A DNA stretch of 64,000 nt, taken from assembly GCF_024494565.1 (NCBI RefSeq), contig NZ_JANHDN010000007.1:140497-204496 (forward strand), given 5' to 3'. Shown here piece after piece: positions 37,331-46,710 of this stretch (its first letter is position 1; every line of letters begins with the position of its first letter). Below the pieces are notes generated by a model. The model did not search any database and was not told where the DNA came from. It saw nothing but the letters and a program-made list of their open reading frames with translations. This stretch comes from Halorubrum rutilum. Lineage in GTDB: Archaea > Halobacteriota > Halobacteria > Halobacteriales > Haloferacaceae. The position numbers and the translations under genes are program-made.

Positions 37331-38857
37331 ATGGCAACGGAAGCCGCGGCCGACGACGCGACCGACGCCCCCGAGGCGTACGAGGCCCTCCTAGACCGCG
37401 TTCGCCGCTGGAACGCGGTCGGGAGCGCCGCCGGCGTGCTCGGGTGGGACCAGCAGGTGATGATGCCCGAGGGCGGCACGCCCGCCCGGTCGAAGCAGCT
37501 CTCGGCGCTCTCGTCGGTCCGACACGACATGATCACCGACGAGGAGACCGGCGAGCTGCTCGACGCGCTCGACGGCGCCGAGCTCACCGACGAACGAGAG
37601 GCGGTCCTCCGCGAGGTCCGCCGCGAGTACGAGCGCGCCGACGCCGTCCCGGTCGAGCTCGTCGAGGAGATCTCCGAGACCGGCTCGGAGGCGCTTCAGG
37701 CGTGGGAGGAGGCGAAGGCCGAGGACGACTTCGAGGCGTTCGCCCCCTACCTGGAGAAGCACGTCGAGCTCAAGCGGGAGTACGCCGAGCATATCGACCC
37801 CGACCGGGACCCCTACGCGGTCCTCTTCGAGGAGTACGAGCCCTGCCTCTCGATCGGTCGCGCCGAGTCGATCCTGGAGGAGCTCCGCGAGACGCTCGTC
37901 CCCATGATCGACGCGATCCGCGAGTCCGACGCGGACCTCGCCGTCGACACCTTCGAGGGGACCTTCCCCGAGGACGAGCAGGAGGCGCTCGCCCGCGAGG
38001 CGCTCGAACTCGTCGGCTACGACTTCGACCGCGGCCGCCTCGACGTCTCCTCGCATCCGTTCACGTCTGGGAACCAGTTCGACTGCCGGGTGACCACCCG
38101 GTTCGACGAGTCCGACCCGCTCGGCGCGATCGGCTCGACGATCCACGAGTACGGCCACGCGCAGTACGTCCTCGGGCTCCCGCGGGAGGAGTGGGGGACC
38201 CCGCTCGGCGACGACCGCGACCTCTCGGTCCACGAGTCGCAGTCGCGGCTCTGGGAGAACCACGTCGGCCGGAGCCGGGCGTTCTGGGAGCTGTTCCTCC
38301 CGCGGTTCAAAGAGCGGTTCCCGGAGACCGAGGAGGCCACGGTCGAGGACGCCTACGAGGCGGTCAACCAGGTGTACGAGGACAACCTCATCCGGGTCGA
38401 GGCGGACGAGCTCACCTACCACCTCCACATCGTCGTCCGGTTCGAGATCGAGCGCGACCTGGTCCGCGGCGACCTCGCGGTCGAGGACGTGCCCGAGGTC
38501 TGGAACGACAAGTACGAGCGGTACCTCGGGATCCGGCCCGACACCGACAGCGAGGGGTGCCTCCAGGACATCCACTGGAGCCACGGCAACTTCGGCTACT
38601 TCCCGACCTACTCGCTCGGCTCGGTCATGGCCGCGCAGCTGTTCGAAGCGGCCGAGGAAGAAATCGACGACCTCGACGCGAAGGTCGCCGACGGCGACTT
38701 CGACGACCTCCAGGCGTGGCTCGGCGAGAACGTCCACCGGCACGGCTCGCGCTACGAGACGAACGAGCTGGTGGAGCGGGCGACCGGCGAGGCGCTCTCG
38801 GCGGACGCGTTCACCGACTACGTCGAGGCGAAGTACGGCGAGCTGTACGGGCTATAG
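37331..38857 (+). CDS. M32 family metallocarboxypeptidase (carboxypeptidase Taq type)
   Basis: The 508-residue protein is a complete M32 carboxypeptidase. Landmarks are WDQQVMMPEGG near the N-terminus, HPFTSGNQFDCRVTTRFDESDPL, the zinc motif STIHEYGHAQY (HExxH), ESQSRLWENHVGRSRAFW, YHLHIVVRFEIERDL and DIHWSHGNFGYFPTYSLGS. It removes C-terminal residues from peptides in the cytoplasm. The ATG at 37331 precedes the conserved helix directly. Confidence 0.96.
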   Translation: MATEAAADDATDAPEAYEALLDRVRRWNAVGSAAGVLGWDQQVMMPEGGTPARSKQLSALSSVRHDMITDEETGELLDALDGAELTDEREAVLREVRREYERADAVPVELVEEISETGSEALQAWEEAKAEDDFEAFAPYLEKHVELKREYAEHIDPDRDPYAVLFEEYEPCLSIGRAESILEELRETLVPMIDAIRESDADLAVDTFEGTFPEDEQEALAREALELVGYDFDRGRLDVSSHPFTSGNQFDCRVTTRFDESDPLGAIGSTIHEYGHAQYVLGLPREEWGTPLGDDRDLSVHESQSRLWENHVGRSRAFWELFLPRFKERFPETEEATVEDAYEAVNQVYEDNLIRVEADELTYHLHIVVRFEIERDLVRGDLAVEDVPEVWNDKYERYLGIRPDTDSEGCLQDIHWSHGNFGYFPTYSLGSVMAAQLFEAAEEEIDDLDAKVADGDFDDLQAWLGENVHRHGSRYETNELVERATGEALSADAFTDYVEAKYGELYGL

Positions 38858-38858
38858 C

Positions 38859-39476
38859 TCAGACGCCCAGCCGGAACCCGGTCATCAGGACGATCAGCGC
38901 GAGCATGACGGCCGCCTCGAACAGCCCGACGACGAGGTTCTTCCTCTCGATCGATTCGAGCCGCGAGGCGTCGGGCTCCGGCGAGAGCGTCTCGTAGTAC
39001 GCGCTGAGCTGGAGGCGGTGAGGCACCGCCAGCCCGAACGCGAACAGCCCCCAGCCGAGGCCGAGCGCGAGCCCGGACCACGCCCCGGCGAACCCGTAGC
39101 CGAGCCCGAGGCCGGGCGTCAGGAGGACGGTCCCCGAGAGCACCGTCGTGAGCGAGAAGCCGACGAGGAAGAAGACGGCCTTCGGAATGAGAGCCGCGTT
39201 CACCGCGGCCGACGCCTCCTCGTCAAGCCCGCCCAGCGTCGGCCCGATGATCGCCGGGAAGATCAGCGCGAACCCGAACCACACCGCGCCCGCGGCGACG
39301 TGCGTGTAGAAGAGCAGTTCGGTGCTCGCGAGCGCGAGGCTCGCGGCGAAAAACGCCAGCGGCACGAGGAGGCTCCCGGCCGCGAACGCCGGATTCGCGG
39401 CCTCCGCGAGGTGCCGAACCCGCTCGACGAATCCCAACTCCGCGACGCGACGACCGCCTTCGTTCGCGACTGCCAT
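38859..39476 (-). CDS. Integral membrane protein, CopD-like four-helix type, function unknown
   Basis: The 205-residue protein has about five hydrophobic segments. FYTHVAAGAVWFGFALIFPAIIGP has a helix-borne His followed by WFG, a pattern of CopD/DUF2269-like proteins where His may bind heme or metal. SPEPDASRLESIERKNLVVGLFEAAVMLALIVLMTG is the last helix. I cannot assign a function. It converges with the M32 gene with one base between the stops. Confidence 0.72.
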   Translation of the reverse strand: MAVANEGGRRVAELGFVERVRHLAEAANPAFAAGSLLVPLAFFAASLALASTELLFYTHVAAGAVWFGFALIFPAIIGPTLGGLDEEASAAVNAALIPKAVFFLVGFSLTTVLSGTVLLTPGLGLGYGFAGAWSGLALGLGWGLFAFGLAVPHRLQLSAYYETLSPEPDASRLESIERKNLVVGLFEAAVMLALIVLMTGFRLGV

Positions 39477-39597
39477 AGGAGCCGATCACGAACCGACGTG
39501 AAATGCGTTCTGGTCGACACGATCTCGGCCGCTTCTCGGCGGCCGGGGTTCGCTCGCTGTCGCGGTCTCGTCGGCGGTGGTCGCACCGCGTTCGCTC

Positions 39598-39739
39598 GGC
39601 CGGCTCGCTACAGTGGCCTCGCGTTCGCTCGGCCGCTCGGCTCGCGGTTTCACCGCTCCCCACGAGACCTCACGTCGTTCGGTCTCGCTTCTCGCCGGCG
39701 GAGGCCGGCTCGCTACAGTGGCCTCGCGTTCGCTCGGCC
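39598..39739. repeat. Intergenic repeat: perfect 37-bp direct repeat around a GCGGT-TTC-ACCGC hairpin
   Basis: Two identical 37-bp copies lie at 39598-39634 and 39703-39739, 105 bp apart. Between them is the palindrome GCGGT-TTC-ACCGC (39644-39656), also found inside trpA at 44101-44113. The array fills the 265-bp gap between the membrane protein and 3-dehydroquinate synthase genes. I recall this type of sequence as a dispersed haloarchaeal repeat. Confidence 0.8.
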
Positions 39740-39741
39740 AC

Positions 39742-40914
39742 TCACTTCTCGATGATGCTCTCCTCCACCGCCTCGCCGAAGTGCCGCGCCACGTCCTCGT
39801 AGTAGACGAGCGCCTCGTCGCCCTCCTCGAGGTCGGTGACCGCCTTCTTCCCGTCAGCGGTCGCGACCTTCACCGTCTCGGCGTTCTGGATCAGCGTCTC
39901 CACGCGGTCGACGCCCTCATCGGTCTCCACCTCGGCCTGGATCCGGAACATCGGCCGCTTCTCGATCTTCACGCGCCCGACGATCGCCTCGCGGGTGCGG
40001 CCGTCGGTGTCGACCACCTGCACCTCGTCGCCGCTGGAGAGCTCCGCGAGGTAGTTCGTGCCGCCCTCCGCGTTCCGGACGTACGCGTGGACGGCCCCGG
40101 CGTTCACCCGGAAGGGGCGCGACTCGACGTACGGCGACTCCGCGGTTTCGGCGTGCACGAAGAACAGCCCGCGCGACATCGACCCCACGAGCATCCCCTC
40201 GTCGTCGTCCATCAGCGAGCCGGTGTCGATGCAGACGCGGTCGGCCATCCCGGTGCGCTCGACCGCGGTCACCTCGGCGTGCCGGAGGTCGAGCGTCTCG
40301 CGGTCGGCGGCGTCGCGGGCGTCGACCGCGCCCCGGATCTCGTCGGGGTCGCCCGAGTCGAGGAGCACGCCGTCGGCGCCGATCTCCAGCGTCTCGAAGG
40401 CGGTCCGGGCCTCGGCGGCGGTGGTCGCGCCGGCGACGAGGTGCGTCTCCTCGCCGACCCGCGCGATCAGGTTCTCCAGCGGGATGATCGACCAGTCCTC
40501 GCCGACGACGATCGTGTACTCGGCGTCCGCGGCCGCCTCCTCGGCGAACCGCTCGTACTCGGTCCCGAGCACGCGGACGTACACGCCCTGCGCGCGGTCG
40601 TCGCGCCGGCGGACCGTCGTCAGGTCCGCCGAGCCGGAGAAGTCGTCCGGGAGGTCGATCGTCCCGTCGCCCTCGCCGCCCTTGCCGACGAAGTAGGCGT
40701 CGGCCTCGGCGTCGCTCTCGGCGTCGTCGATGACGTCCGCCTCGGAGCGGAACGCCGCGACCGAGATGTCGCCCAGCTCGCGGACGCGCCCCACGTCCGC
40801 CTCGTCGACGAGCACCCAGTCCGCGCCGGCCTCGATGGCGGCCGTGACCCGTCGCTTGCGCGCCTCCCAGTCGCCGACGCTCCCGTCGGCCTTCACCCAG
40901 ACCGTGCGTGTCAT
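39742..40914 (-). CDS. 3-dehydroquinate synthase II (archaeal type)
   Basis: This 390-residue protein has the archaeal DHQS II layout: MTRTVWVKADGSVGDWEARKRRVTAAIEAGADWVLV, WSIIPLENLIA, DGVLLDSGDPDEIR, DTGSLMDDDEGMLVGSMSRGLFFVHAE, NAGAVHAYVRNAEGGTNYLAELSSGDEVQVVD and a C-terminal EEGDEALVYYEDVARHFG. It converts the product of the aldolase-like enzyme at 42695-43486 to 3-dehydroquinate, replacing bacterial AroB. Together with that gene and trpCBA it makes an aromatic amino acid region. Confidence 0.94.
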   Translation of the reverse strand: MTRTVWVKADGSVGDWEARKRRVTAAIEAGADWVLVDEADVGRVRELGDISVAAFRSEADVIDDAESDAEADAYFVGKGGEGDGTIDLPDDFSGSADLTTVRRRDDRAQGVYVRVLGTEYERFAEEAAADAEYTIVVGEDWSIIPLENLIARVGEETHLVAGATTAAEARTAFETLEIGADGVLLDSGDPDEIRGAVDARDAADRETLDLRHAEVTAVERTGMADRVCIDTGSLMDDDEGMLVGSMSRGLFFVHAETAESPYVESRPFRVNAGAVHAYVRNAEGGTNYLAELSSGDEVQVVDTDGRTREAIVGRVKIEKRPMFRIQAEVETDEGVDRVETLIQNAETVKVATADGKKAVTDLEEGDEALVYYEDVARHFGEAVEESIIEK

Positions 40915-41069
40915 TGTCGGAACCTCACGGCGGGCGGGCTTGAAAACTGCGGAAGGGTCGCGCGTTGCGGCCGACGCTGCGACGCGGTCGGACGCCGTGC
41001 CCGACGCCGCGCCTCCGGAGACGACAAAGCACTTATCGCTGAGATGGCACCTACGACCCGAAGCACCGA

Positions 41070-42641
41070 ATGACGCCACTACGCGAGCGGCTCTCGAACG
41101 CGGCCCCCCGGGACGCCGCGACGCGCGACGCCCTCCGCGAGCGCGCCGCCCCCTGCCTCGGGGTCGACCCGCGCGCGCTCGGCGCGTTCCGCATCGCGCT
41201 GGCGCTCCTGCTCCTCGGGGACCTGCTCGTCTACCGGCTCCCGGGGCTGCGCGCGTTCTACACCGACGAGGGCGTCCTGCCGCGCTCGACGCTCGCCGAG
41301 GTGTACCCGACGCTGGAGGCCGTCTCGATCCACGCGGTGTCCGGGTCGGCGCGGGTCCAGGCGGCGCTGCTCGCGCTCGCCGCGGGCGCCGCCGTCTGCC
41401 TGCTCGTCGGCTACCGGACGCGGGCGTCGACGGCCGTCTCGCTCGTCCTCCTCGCGTCGCTGTACGCCCGGAACCCGTTCGTGATCAACGGCGGGAACAC
41501 GATCCTGGTCGCGTTCCTGTTCCTGGCGCTCTTCCTCCCGCTCGACGCCCGGTGGTCGCTCGGCGGGAGCCGGCGGAGCGACCGTCGCGACCGGGACGAA
41601 CTCGACGGACGGGGCGACCTTGACGAACGGGACGGCGACGAGCGGGGAACCGGAAGCGACCGGCGAGTCTGTTCGCTCGGGACGGCCGTCGCCCTCCTGA
41701 CGCTCGTGTCGATCTACGCGGCGAACGCGGTCTCCAAGTACCGGAGCGACGCGTGGATGTCGGGCGTCGCGGTCCCGCGGATATATCAGGTGGAGGAGTT
41801 CGTGGTGGGACTGGGCCCGCTCATCTCAGAACGGACCGCGGTCCTCGCGGCGGTGAACTGGCTCTGGATCGCGCTCCTCGCGGCGTCCGTCCTGCTGCTC
41901 GTCCCGTCCGAGCGACTCAGGACCGGCGTCGTCCTGTCGTTCGTCGCCGCGCACCTCGGGATGGCCGCGACGATGCGTCTCGCCGTCTTCCCGTTCGTCA
42001 TGATCGCGGTCCTCCTGCTGTTCCTCCCGCCGCGGGTCTGGGACGCCGTCGAGGGAGTCGCCTCGAAGGCCCGCGTCCCAGCCCGGCTCGCGGCCCCCGC
42101 GCTCCGGAGCGACGGCGGGAGCGCGGACGCGACCGCGTCGGCGCCGTCGGTCCCGTCGGGGGTTCGCCGCGGGGTCCGAGTGGCGGCCGCCGTCCTGCTC
42201 GTCGGCTTCTTCGTCGCGCTCGTGTGGTGGCAGGCCGCGGGGGTCGGGCTCGTCGACCTCCCGGCGTCGGAGTCGACGGGCGGCCTGTCGGAGGTGAGCT
42301 GGTCGTTCTTCGCGCCGAACCCGCCGGACACGTCCAGCTGGTACGTCGTCCGGGCCACCCTCGACTCCGGCGAGTCGGTCGACGCGCTCGGCGGCGGGGC
42401 GGTGGCGTTCGACCGGCCCCCGGACGCCGCTGAGACGTACCCGACGACCCTCTGGCACCAGTTCGGACACCGGACGCGGTACGCCGGCGAGACGCGGTAC
42501 CGCCCGGTGGCGGCGTACGTCTGCGAGCGAGCGGACCGGAGCGTGGAGTCGGTGACCGTCTTCCACGTCGAACAGGAGGTCGGACCGACCGGGCCGGTCG
42601 GACCGCCGGAGCCGCAGAAGCGTATCACCGCCGCCTGCTGA
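41070..42641 (+). CDS. HTTM-domain membrane protein (vitamin K-dependent carboxylase-like)
   Basis: The 523-residue protein has about ten membrane segments. LGAFRIALALLLLGDLLVYRLPGLRAFYTDEGVLPRSTLAEVYP and LVGYRTRASTAVSLVLLASLYARNPFVINGGNTIL are typical of HTTM proteins, named for horizontally transferred transmembrane domains related to gamma-glutamyl carboxylase. A charged loop (about 170-195) and an extracytoplasmic C-terminal domain (NPPDTSSWYVVRATLDSGESVDA) follow. The function in archaea is unknown. It is divergent from the DHQS II gene. Confidence 0.88.
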   Translation: MTPLRERLSNAAPRDAATRDALRERAAPCLGVDPRALGAFRIALALLLLGDLLVYRLPGLRAFYTDEGVLPRSTLAEVYPTLEAVSIHAVSGSARVQAALLALAAGAAVCLLVGYRTRASTAVSLVLLASLYARNPFVINGGNTILVAFLFLALFLPLDARWSLGGSRRSDRRDRDELDGRGDLDERDGDERGTGSDRRVCSLGTAVALLTLVSIYAANAVSKYRSDAWMSGVAVPRIYQVEEFVVGLGPLISERTAVLAAVNWLWIALLAASVLLLVPSERLRTGVVLSFVAAHLGMAATMRLAVFPFVMIAVLLLFLPPRVWDAVEGVASKARVPARLAAPALRSDGGSADATASAPSVPSGVRRGVRVAAAVLLVGFFVALVWWQAAGVGLVDLPASESTGGLSEVSWSFFAPNPPDTSSWYVVRATLDSGESVDALGGGAVAFDRPPDAAETYPTTLWHQFGHRTRYAGETRYRPVAAYVCERADRSVESVTVFHVEQEVGPTGPVGPPEPQKRITAAC

Positions 42642-42694
42642 CGCGTCGTTCCCCCTCGTCGACGCGGAGCGATTCAACGCGTCCCGAGGCGTCC

Positions 42695-43486
42695 CTACGC
42701 CTCGATGAACCCGCCCGCCCGGAGCGCCTCGTCGACGCCGGCGTCGTCGTGGACGATCGCCGAGACGGCGCGGGCGATCCCCTCCGGGTCCTCGTGCTGG
42801 AAGATCGACCGTCCCATCGACACGCCGGACGCGTCGCCGTCCATCGCGCCGCGGACCATCTCGACGGTCTCGCGGTCGGTCCCCTTCGAGCCGCCGGCGA
42901 TGACGACCGGGAGCCGGGTCGACTCAGTGACGCGGGCGAACGAGTCGCCGTCGCCGGAGTAGCCGGTCTTCACCACGTCGGCGCCGAGCTCCTCGGCGAG
43001 CCGGACCGCGTGCCCCAGCGACTCCGGGTCGGTCTCGTCGACGCCGGGGCCGCGCGCGTACGCCATCGCGAGCACGGGGAGCCCGAGACGCTCGGCGTCG
43101 GCGGTCAGCTCCGCCAGCTCCTCGATCTGGTCCGGCTCGTGGTCGGAGCCGACGTTGATGTGGAACGAGACCGCGTCGGCGCCCGCGCGCACCGCGTCCT
43201 CGGCGGTCGCCGTGACGCGCTTGTCGCTCTCGTCGGGGCCGATCGTCGTCGACCCGTTGACGTGGACGATGTAGCCCGCGCCGTTCTTGTTCGGGTGGAC
43301 GCGCTCCGCGACGCCGCGCTGCGTGAGGACCGCGTCTGCCCCGCCGCGCGTGACGCCGTCGATCGTCGACTCGATGTCGACGAGGCCGTCGACGGCGCCC
43401 ATCGTGATCCCGTGGTCCATCGGGACGATGAGGTACCGGTCGTTCGTGGAGATGCGGTCGAGTCGTGCCGAGAGTCCTGCTGTCAT
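42695..43486 (-). CDS. 2-amino-3,7-dideoxy-D-threo-hept-6-ulosonate synthase (class I aldolase family)
   Basis: The 263-residue protein has the DeoC/FbaB-type barrel: RYLIVPMDHGITMGAVDGLVDIE, DAVLTQRGVAERVHP, ADAVSFHINVGSDHE, LAMAYARGPGV, ADVVKTGYSGDG with the Schiff-base Lys, VVIAGGSKGTDRETVEMVRGAMDGDASGVSMGRSIFQHEDP. It should condense aspartate semialdehyde with a ketose-derived fragment, the archaeal entry to the shikimate pathway. Class I fructose-bisphosphate aldolase is the close alternative; nearby DHQS II and trpCBA favour the aromatic role. The ATG at 43486 starts the conserved part. Confidence 0.9.
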   Translation of the reverse strand: MTAGLSARLDRISTNDRYLIVPMDHGITMGAVDGLVDIESTIDGVTRGGADAVLTQRGVAERVHPNKNGAGYIVHVNGSTTIGPDESDKRVTATAEDAVRAGADAVSFHINVGSDHEPDQIEELAELTADAERLGLPVLAMAYARGPGVDETDPESLGHAVRLAEELGADVVKTGYSGDGDSFARVTESTRLPVVIAGGSKGTDRETVEMVRGAMDGDASGVSMGRSIFQHEDPEGIARAVSAIVHDDAGVDEALRAGGFIEA

Positions 43487-43568
43487 GGTGGGTTCGGTCG
43501 TTGTGTGAGAGTGTGGCAATCGCAGGTAAGTGGGTTTCGTTCGGGGTCGTATTGGCTCGAACCCCCGG

Positions 43569-44468
43569 TCACCGCGACTCGGGCGCGCCGACGCGGGCGG
43601 CGTGGCCGCGCTCGGCGCCCGCCTTCAGCTCCCGCGAGAGCGCCTCAAGCCGGTCCGCGACCGCCTCGGTCGACAGGTCCGCCTCGACGCCCTCGGCGAC
43701 GATGTCGACGAGCGCCGAGCCGACGATGACCCCGTCGGCGCCGCCGGCGACGATGCGCTCGGCGTGCTCGCCCGAGGAGATGCCGAACCCGACCGCCTTC
43801 GGCACGTCGTACTCGGCGAGCCGGTCGAGGCTCTCCGTGGTCTGGTCGGAGACGTCGTCGCGCGCGCCGGTCGTCCCGAGCCGCGCCTGCACGTAGACGT
43901 ACCCCGACACGCGACCCATGATCCGGTCGAGCCGGTCGCCGACCGTGGTCGGCGCGACGATGAAGATCAGGTCGAGGCCGAACTCGTCGCACGCCTCCCG
44001 CAGCGGGTTGGCCTCCTCGGCCGGGAGGTCGGGGACGACGAGCCCCTCGATGCCGGCCGCGGCGGCGCGCTCGACGAAGGGGCGGGGGCCGGTCTCGCTC
44101 GCGGTTTCACCGCTCGCGTCCGAGGCGCGCTGCGCCTCGCTATCCCCGTACTGATAAATGAGGTTGTAGTACGTCATGCAGACGAGCGGCGCGTCGACGT
44201 CGAGCTCCTCGGCGAACGCGAAGAACCGGTCCGGCGTCATCCCGCCGTCGAGCGAGCGCACGAGCGCCCCCTGGATCGTCGGTCCCTCGGCGATCGGCTC
44301 CGAGAAGGGCAGCCCGAGCTCGATGACGTCGGCGCCGCCGCGGTCGAGCGCGCGGACGTACTCCAGCGACGCCTCGTAGGAGGGGTCGCCGACGGCGAGG
44401 TAGGGGACGTAGGCGGGGCCGTCGGCGAACGCCTCGGCTATCGCGGCCGAGTTGCCCGTCTCCGCCAT
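43569..44468 (-). CDS. trpA: Tryptophan synthase alpha subunit
   Basis: The 299-residue TIM barrel shows [46 protein letters not shown] with the catalytic Glu, [44 protein letters not shown] and [17 protein letters not shown]. It splits indole-3-glycerol phosphate to indole. A roughly 17-residue insert ([17 protein letters not shown], about 110-126) lengthens the usual [15 protein letters not shown] loop and carries two palindromes. It lies directly after trpB with no gap. Confidence 0.96.
   Translation of the reverse strand: MAETGNSAAIAEAFADGPAYVPYLAVGDPSYEASLEYVRALDRGGADVIELGLPFSEPIAEGPTIQGALVRSLDGGMTPDRFFAFAEELDVDAPLVCMTYYNLIYQYGDSEAQRASDASGETASETGPRPFVERAAAAGIEGLVVPDLPAEEANPLREACDEFGLDLIFIVAPTTVGDRLDRIMGRVSGYVYVQARLGTTGARDDVSDQTTESLDRLAEYDVPKAVGFGISSGEHAERIVAGGADGVIVGSALVDIVAEGVEADLSTEAVADRLEALSRELKAGAERGHAARVGAPESR
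44101..44139. repeat. Palindromic in-frame insert within trpA
   Basis: Two hairpins lie side by side: GCGGT-TTC-ACCGC (44101-44113) and CGAGGCGC-GCT-GCGCCTCG (44121-44139). The second has the same stem as the insert in the acyl-CoA dehydrogenase gene, and the first matches the intergenic repeat at 39644-39656. The insert adds residues in a loop of TrpA. Confidence 0.75.
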
Positions 44469-45773
44469 TCAGATCCCCCCCGTGAACATCGACATGTCCG
44501 GCGCCTCGTCGACGTCGCGCTTGTCCGTCTCCTCGATGGCGGCGTCGAGGTCCTTGTCGCCGCGCCCGGAGACGTTCACGACGACGCGCTCGCCGAGCTC
44601 CTCGTGGCGCTCCTCTAAGAAGCCGAAGGCGTGCGCCGTCTCCAGCGCGGGGATGATCCCCTCCGTGCGCGAGAGCCGGTGGAACCCCTCCAACGCGGCG
44701 TCGTCGTCGACGGCGACGGGGCTCACGCGCCCCTCGTCGACGAGGTACGCGAGCTCCGGGCCGACCCCGGCGTAGTCGAGCCCGGAGGAGATCGAGTGGC
44801 TCTCCATGATCTGTCCGTCGGAGTCCTGCAGGAGCTTGGTGCGCGCGCCGTGGAGCACGCCCTCCTCGCCGGTGTACAGCGAGGCGGAGTTCGGGGCGAC
44901 GCCGGCCTCCTCGTCGACCTCCAGCGTCGAGCCGCCGGCCTCGACCGCGTGGAGCGCGACGTCCTCGTCGTCGACGAACGCGGCGAACGACCCCATCGTG
45001 TTCGAGCCGCCGCCCGCGCAGGCGACCACGTCGGTCGGGAGCTCGCCGGTCTTCTCGATCGCCTGCGCCCGCGCCTCCTCGGAGATGACCGCCTGGAAGT
45101 CGCGGACCATCACCGGGAACGGGTGCGGGCCGACGATCGACCCGATGACGTAGTGGGTGTTCTCGACGGTGGTCGCCCAGTCGCGCATCGTCTCCGAGAT
45201 GGCCTCCTTCAGGGTGCCGCGGCCCGCCGTGACCGGGTTCACCTCGGCGCCGTTCAGCTTCATCCGGAAGACGTTGGGGCGCTGGCGGTTGATGTCGCGC
45301 TCGCCCATGTAGATCTCGCAGGGCATGTCGAGGTGGGCGGCCGCCATCGCGGTCGCGGTGCCGTGCTGCCCGGCGCCCGTCTCGGCGATGATCCGCTCCT
45401 TCCCCATGTACTTCGCCAGCAGGACCTGGCCGAGGGCGTTGTTCAGCTTGTGCGCGCCGCCGTGGAGGAGGTCCTCGCGCTTGAGGTACACCTCGCGGTC
45501 GTAGCGCTCGGAGAGCCGGTCGGCCCGCTGAAGCGGGATCGGGCGACCGCCGAAGTCCGCGAGCCGCTCGCGGAACTCGTCCATGAAGCCGTCCTCGTTG
45601 TCGAGGACGTACCGCTCGTAGGCGTCGGTCAGCTCCTCGATCGCCGGCATCAGCGCCTCCGGGACGTACTGGCCGCCGTAGCGGCCGAACTTCCCGTCCT
45701 CGCGGCCGCGCTGGCGGCCGGGGCGTCGCGACAGCTCTCCGGTCTCGATCGTCGTTGGCTCGGTTTCGCTCAT
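44469..45773 (-). CDS. trpB: Tryptophan synthase beta subunit
   Basis: This 434-residue PLP enzyme shows [43 protein letters not shown] with the PLP Lys, [42 protein letters not shown] and a C-terminal [11 protein letters not shown]. These are TrpB1-type blocks. It joins indole and serine to make tryptophan. It overlaps trpC by 4 bp and abuts trpA, forming trpCBA, the order known in Haloferax volcanii. Confidence 0.97.
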   Translation of the reverse strand: MSETEPTTIETGELSRRPGRQRGREDGKFGRYGGQYVPEALMPAIEELTDAYERYVLDNEDGFMDEFRERLADFGGRPIPLQRADRLSERYDREVYLKREDLLHGGAHKLNNALGQVLLAKYMGKERIIAETGAGQHGTATAMAAAHLDMPCEIYMGERDINRQRPNVFRMKLNGAEVNPVTAGRGTLKEAISETMRDWATTVENTHYVIGSIVGPHPFPVMVRDFQAVISEEARAQAIEKTGELPTDVVACAGGGSNTMGSFAAFVDDEDVALHAVEAGGSTLEVDEEAGVAPNSASLYTGEEGVLHGARTKLLQDSDGQIMESHSISSGLDYAGVGPELAYLVDEGRVSPVAVDDDAALEGFHRLSRTEGIIPALETAHAFGFLEERHEELGERVVVNVSGRGDKDLDAAIEETDKRDVDEAPDMSMFTGGI

Positions 45774-46576
45774 GTGGGTGTCTCCGTGGTGTCTCGGTGG
45801 TCTCCGTCGTCCGCCTCCGCCCGCGTCAGCGCCCGCGTGTTCGCCTCGACGTCGCCGTCCATGATCGCGCTCCCGACGAGCAGGGCGTCGGCGCCGGCCG
45901 CCCGCATCCGGCGGACGTCGGCGGGCGAGCCGATCCCGCTCTCCGCGATCAGCGTCACCTCGTCCGGGACGTGGGGCGCCACGGACTCGAAGGTTCCGAG
46001 GTCGACGACCAGCTCCGCGAGGTCGCGGTTGTTCACGCCGATCGTCGTCGCCCCCGCGTCGAGCGCCCGCGTCAGCTCCTCGCGGTCGTGGACCTCGACG
46101 AGGACTTGGAAGCCGCGCTCGCGGGCCGCGGCGAGCAGGTCCGGGAGGTCGTCGCCGACGAACCGCGCGATCAGGAGGACGACGTCGCTCTCGACGGCGT
46201 CGAGCTGGGACTCGGCGACGACGAAGTCCTTGCGGAGGACCGGCACGTCGACGGCCTCGCGGACGCGTTCGAGCACCGCGACGCTCCCGCCGAAGTGCTC
46301 GGGCTCCGTGAGCACCGAGAGCGCCGCGGCGCCGCCGGCGACCATCCCCTCGGCGAGCGCGACGGGGTCGTCCTCGCGGGCGCCGTCGGTGGTCGGACTC
46401 GTCGGCTTGACCTCGGCGATCAGGGGAACCCGGCCGTCGGCCTCGGCGCGGTCGAACGCGGCCCGCAGGTCGCGCGGGTCGACGTCGACGCGGTCGGTTC
46501 GGCCCTCGGCCGCCCGGTCGCGCGCGGCCGACAGTATCGACCTGACCGCGGGGGCCAGCTCGGTTGTATCCTCCAT
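45770..46576 (-). CDS. trpC: Indole-3-glycerol-phosphate synthase
   Basis: The 268-residue barrel shows [20 protein letters not shown] with the catalytic Lys, [61 protein letters not shown], and [31 protein letters not shown]. It makes indole-3-glycerol phosphate. It is the first gene of trpCBA. The ATG at 46576 lies inside an 18-bp near-palindrome; a CTTATGA element 27-33 bp upstream fits a leaderless transcript. Confidence 0.96.
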   Translation of the reverse strand: MEDTTELAPAVRSILSAARDRAAEGRTDRVDVDPRDLRAAFDRAEADGRVPLIAEVKPTSPTTDGAREDDPVALAEGMVAGGAAALSVLTEPEHFGGSVAVLERVREAVDVPVLRKDFVVAESQLDAVESDVVLLIARFVGDDLPDLLAAARERGFQVLVEVHDREELTRALDAGATTIGVNNRDLAELVVDLGTFESVAPHVPDEVTLIAESGIGSPADVRRMRAAGADALLVGSAIMDGDVEANTRALTRAEADDGDHRDTTETPT

Positions 46577-46591
46577 TACTGTACACTAATG
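46574..46591. promoter_or_regulatory. TRP-box-like palindrome over the trpC start
   Basis: CATTACTGTACACTAATG is an 18-bp near-perfect palindrome with one mismatched pair. Its centre TGTACA (46580-46585) equals the TRP box bound by TrpY in Methanothermobacter. It covers the predicted transcription and translation start of trpC, so a bound protein would block initiation. The TATA-like CTTATGA lies at 46603-46609. Confidence 0.6.
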
Positions 46592-46679
46592 CACGTATCT
46601 GTTCATAAGACTTGCGGGGCCGGCCGTCCGCGGGGCGCGCCGTGGGCCGCACGGGCCCGACGCGGGATTCGCCCCCTCG

Positions 46680-46685
46680 TTTTAA
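46680..46685 (+). promoter_or_regulatory. TATA box of the MGMT-like gene
   Basis: TTTTAA lies 26-31 bp before the ATG at 46711. Confidence 0.5.
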
Positions 46686-46710
46686 CCGTCGGGCCCGTCG
46701 TGTGACGGGT

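Noticed and set aside
42695..43486. Glycolytic class I fructose-bisphosphate aldolase
   Set aside because: The fold cannot exclude it, but proximity to DHQS II and trpCBA and the archaeal shikimate entry make the heptulosonate synthase role more likely.
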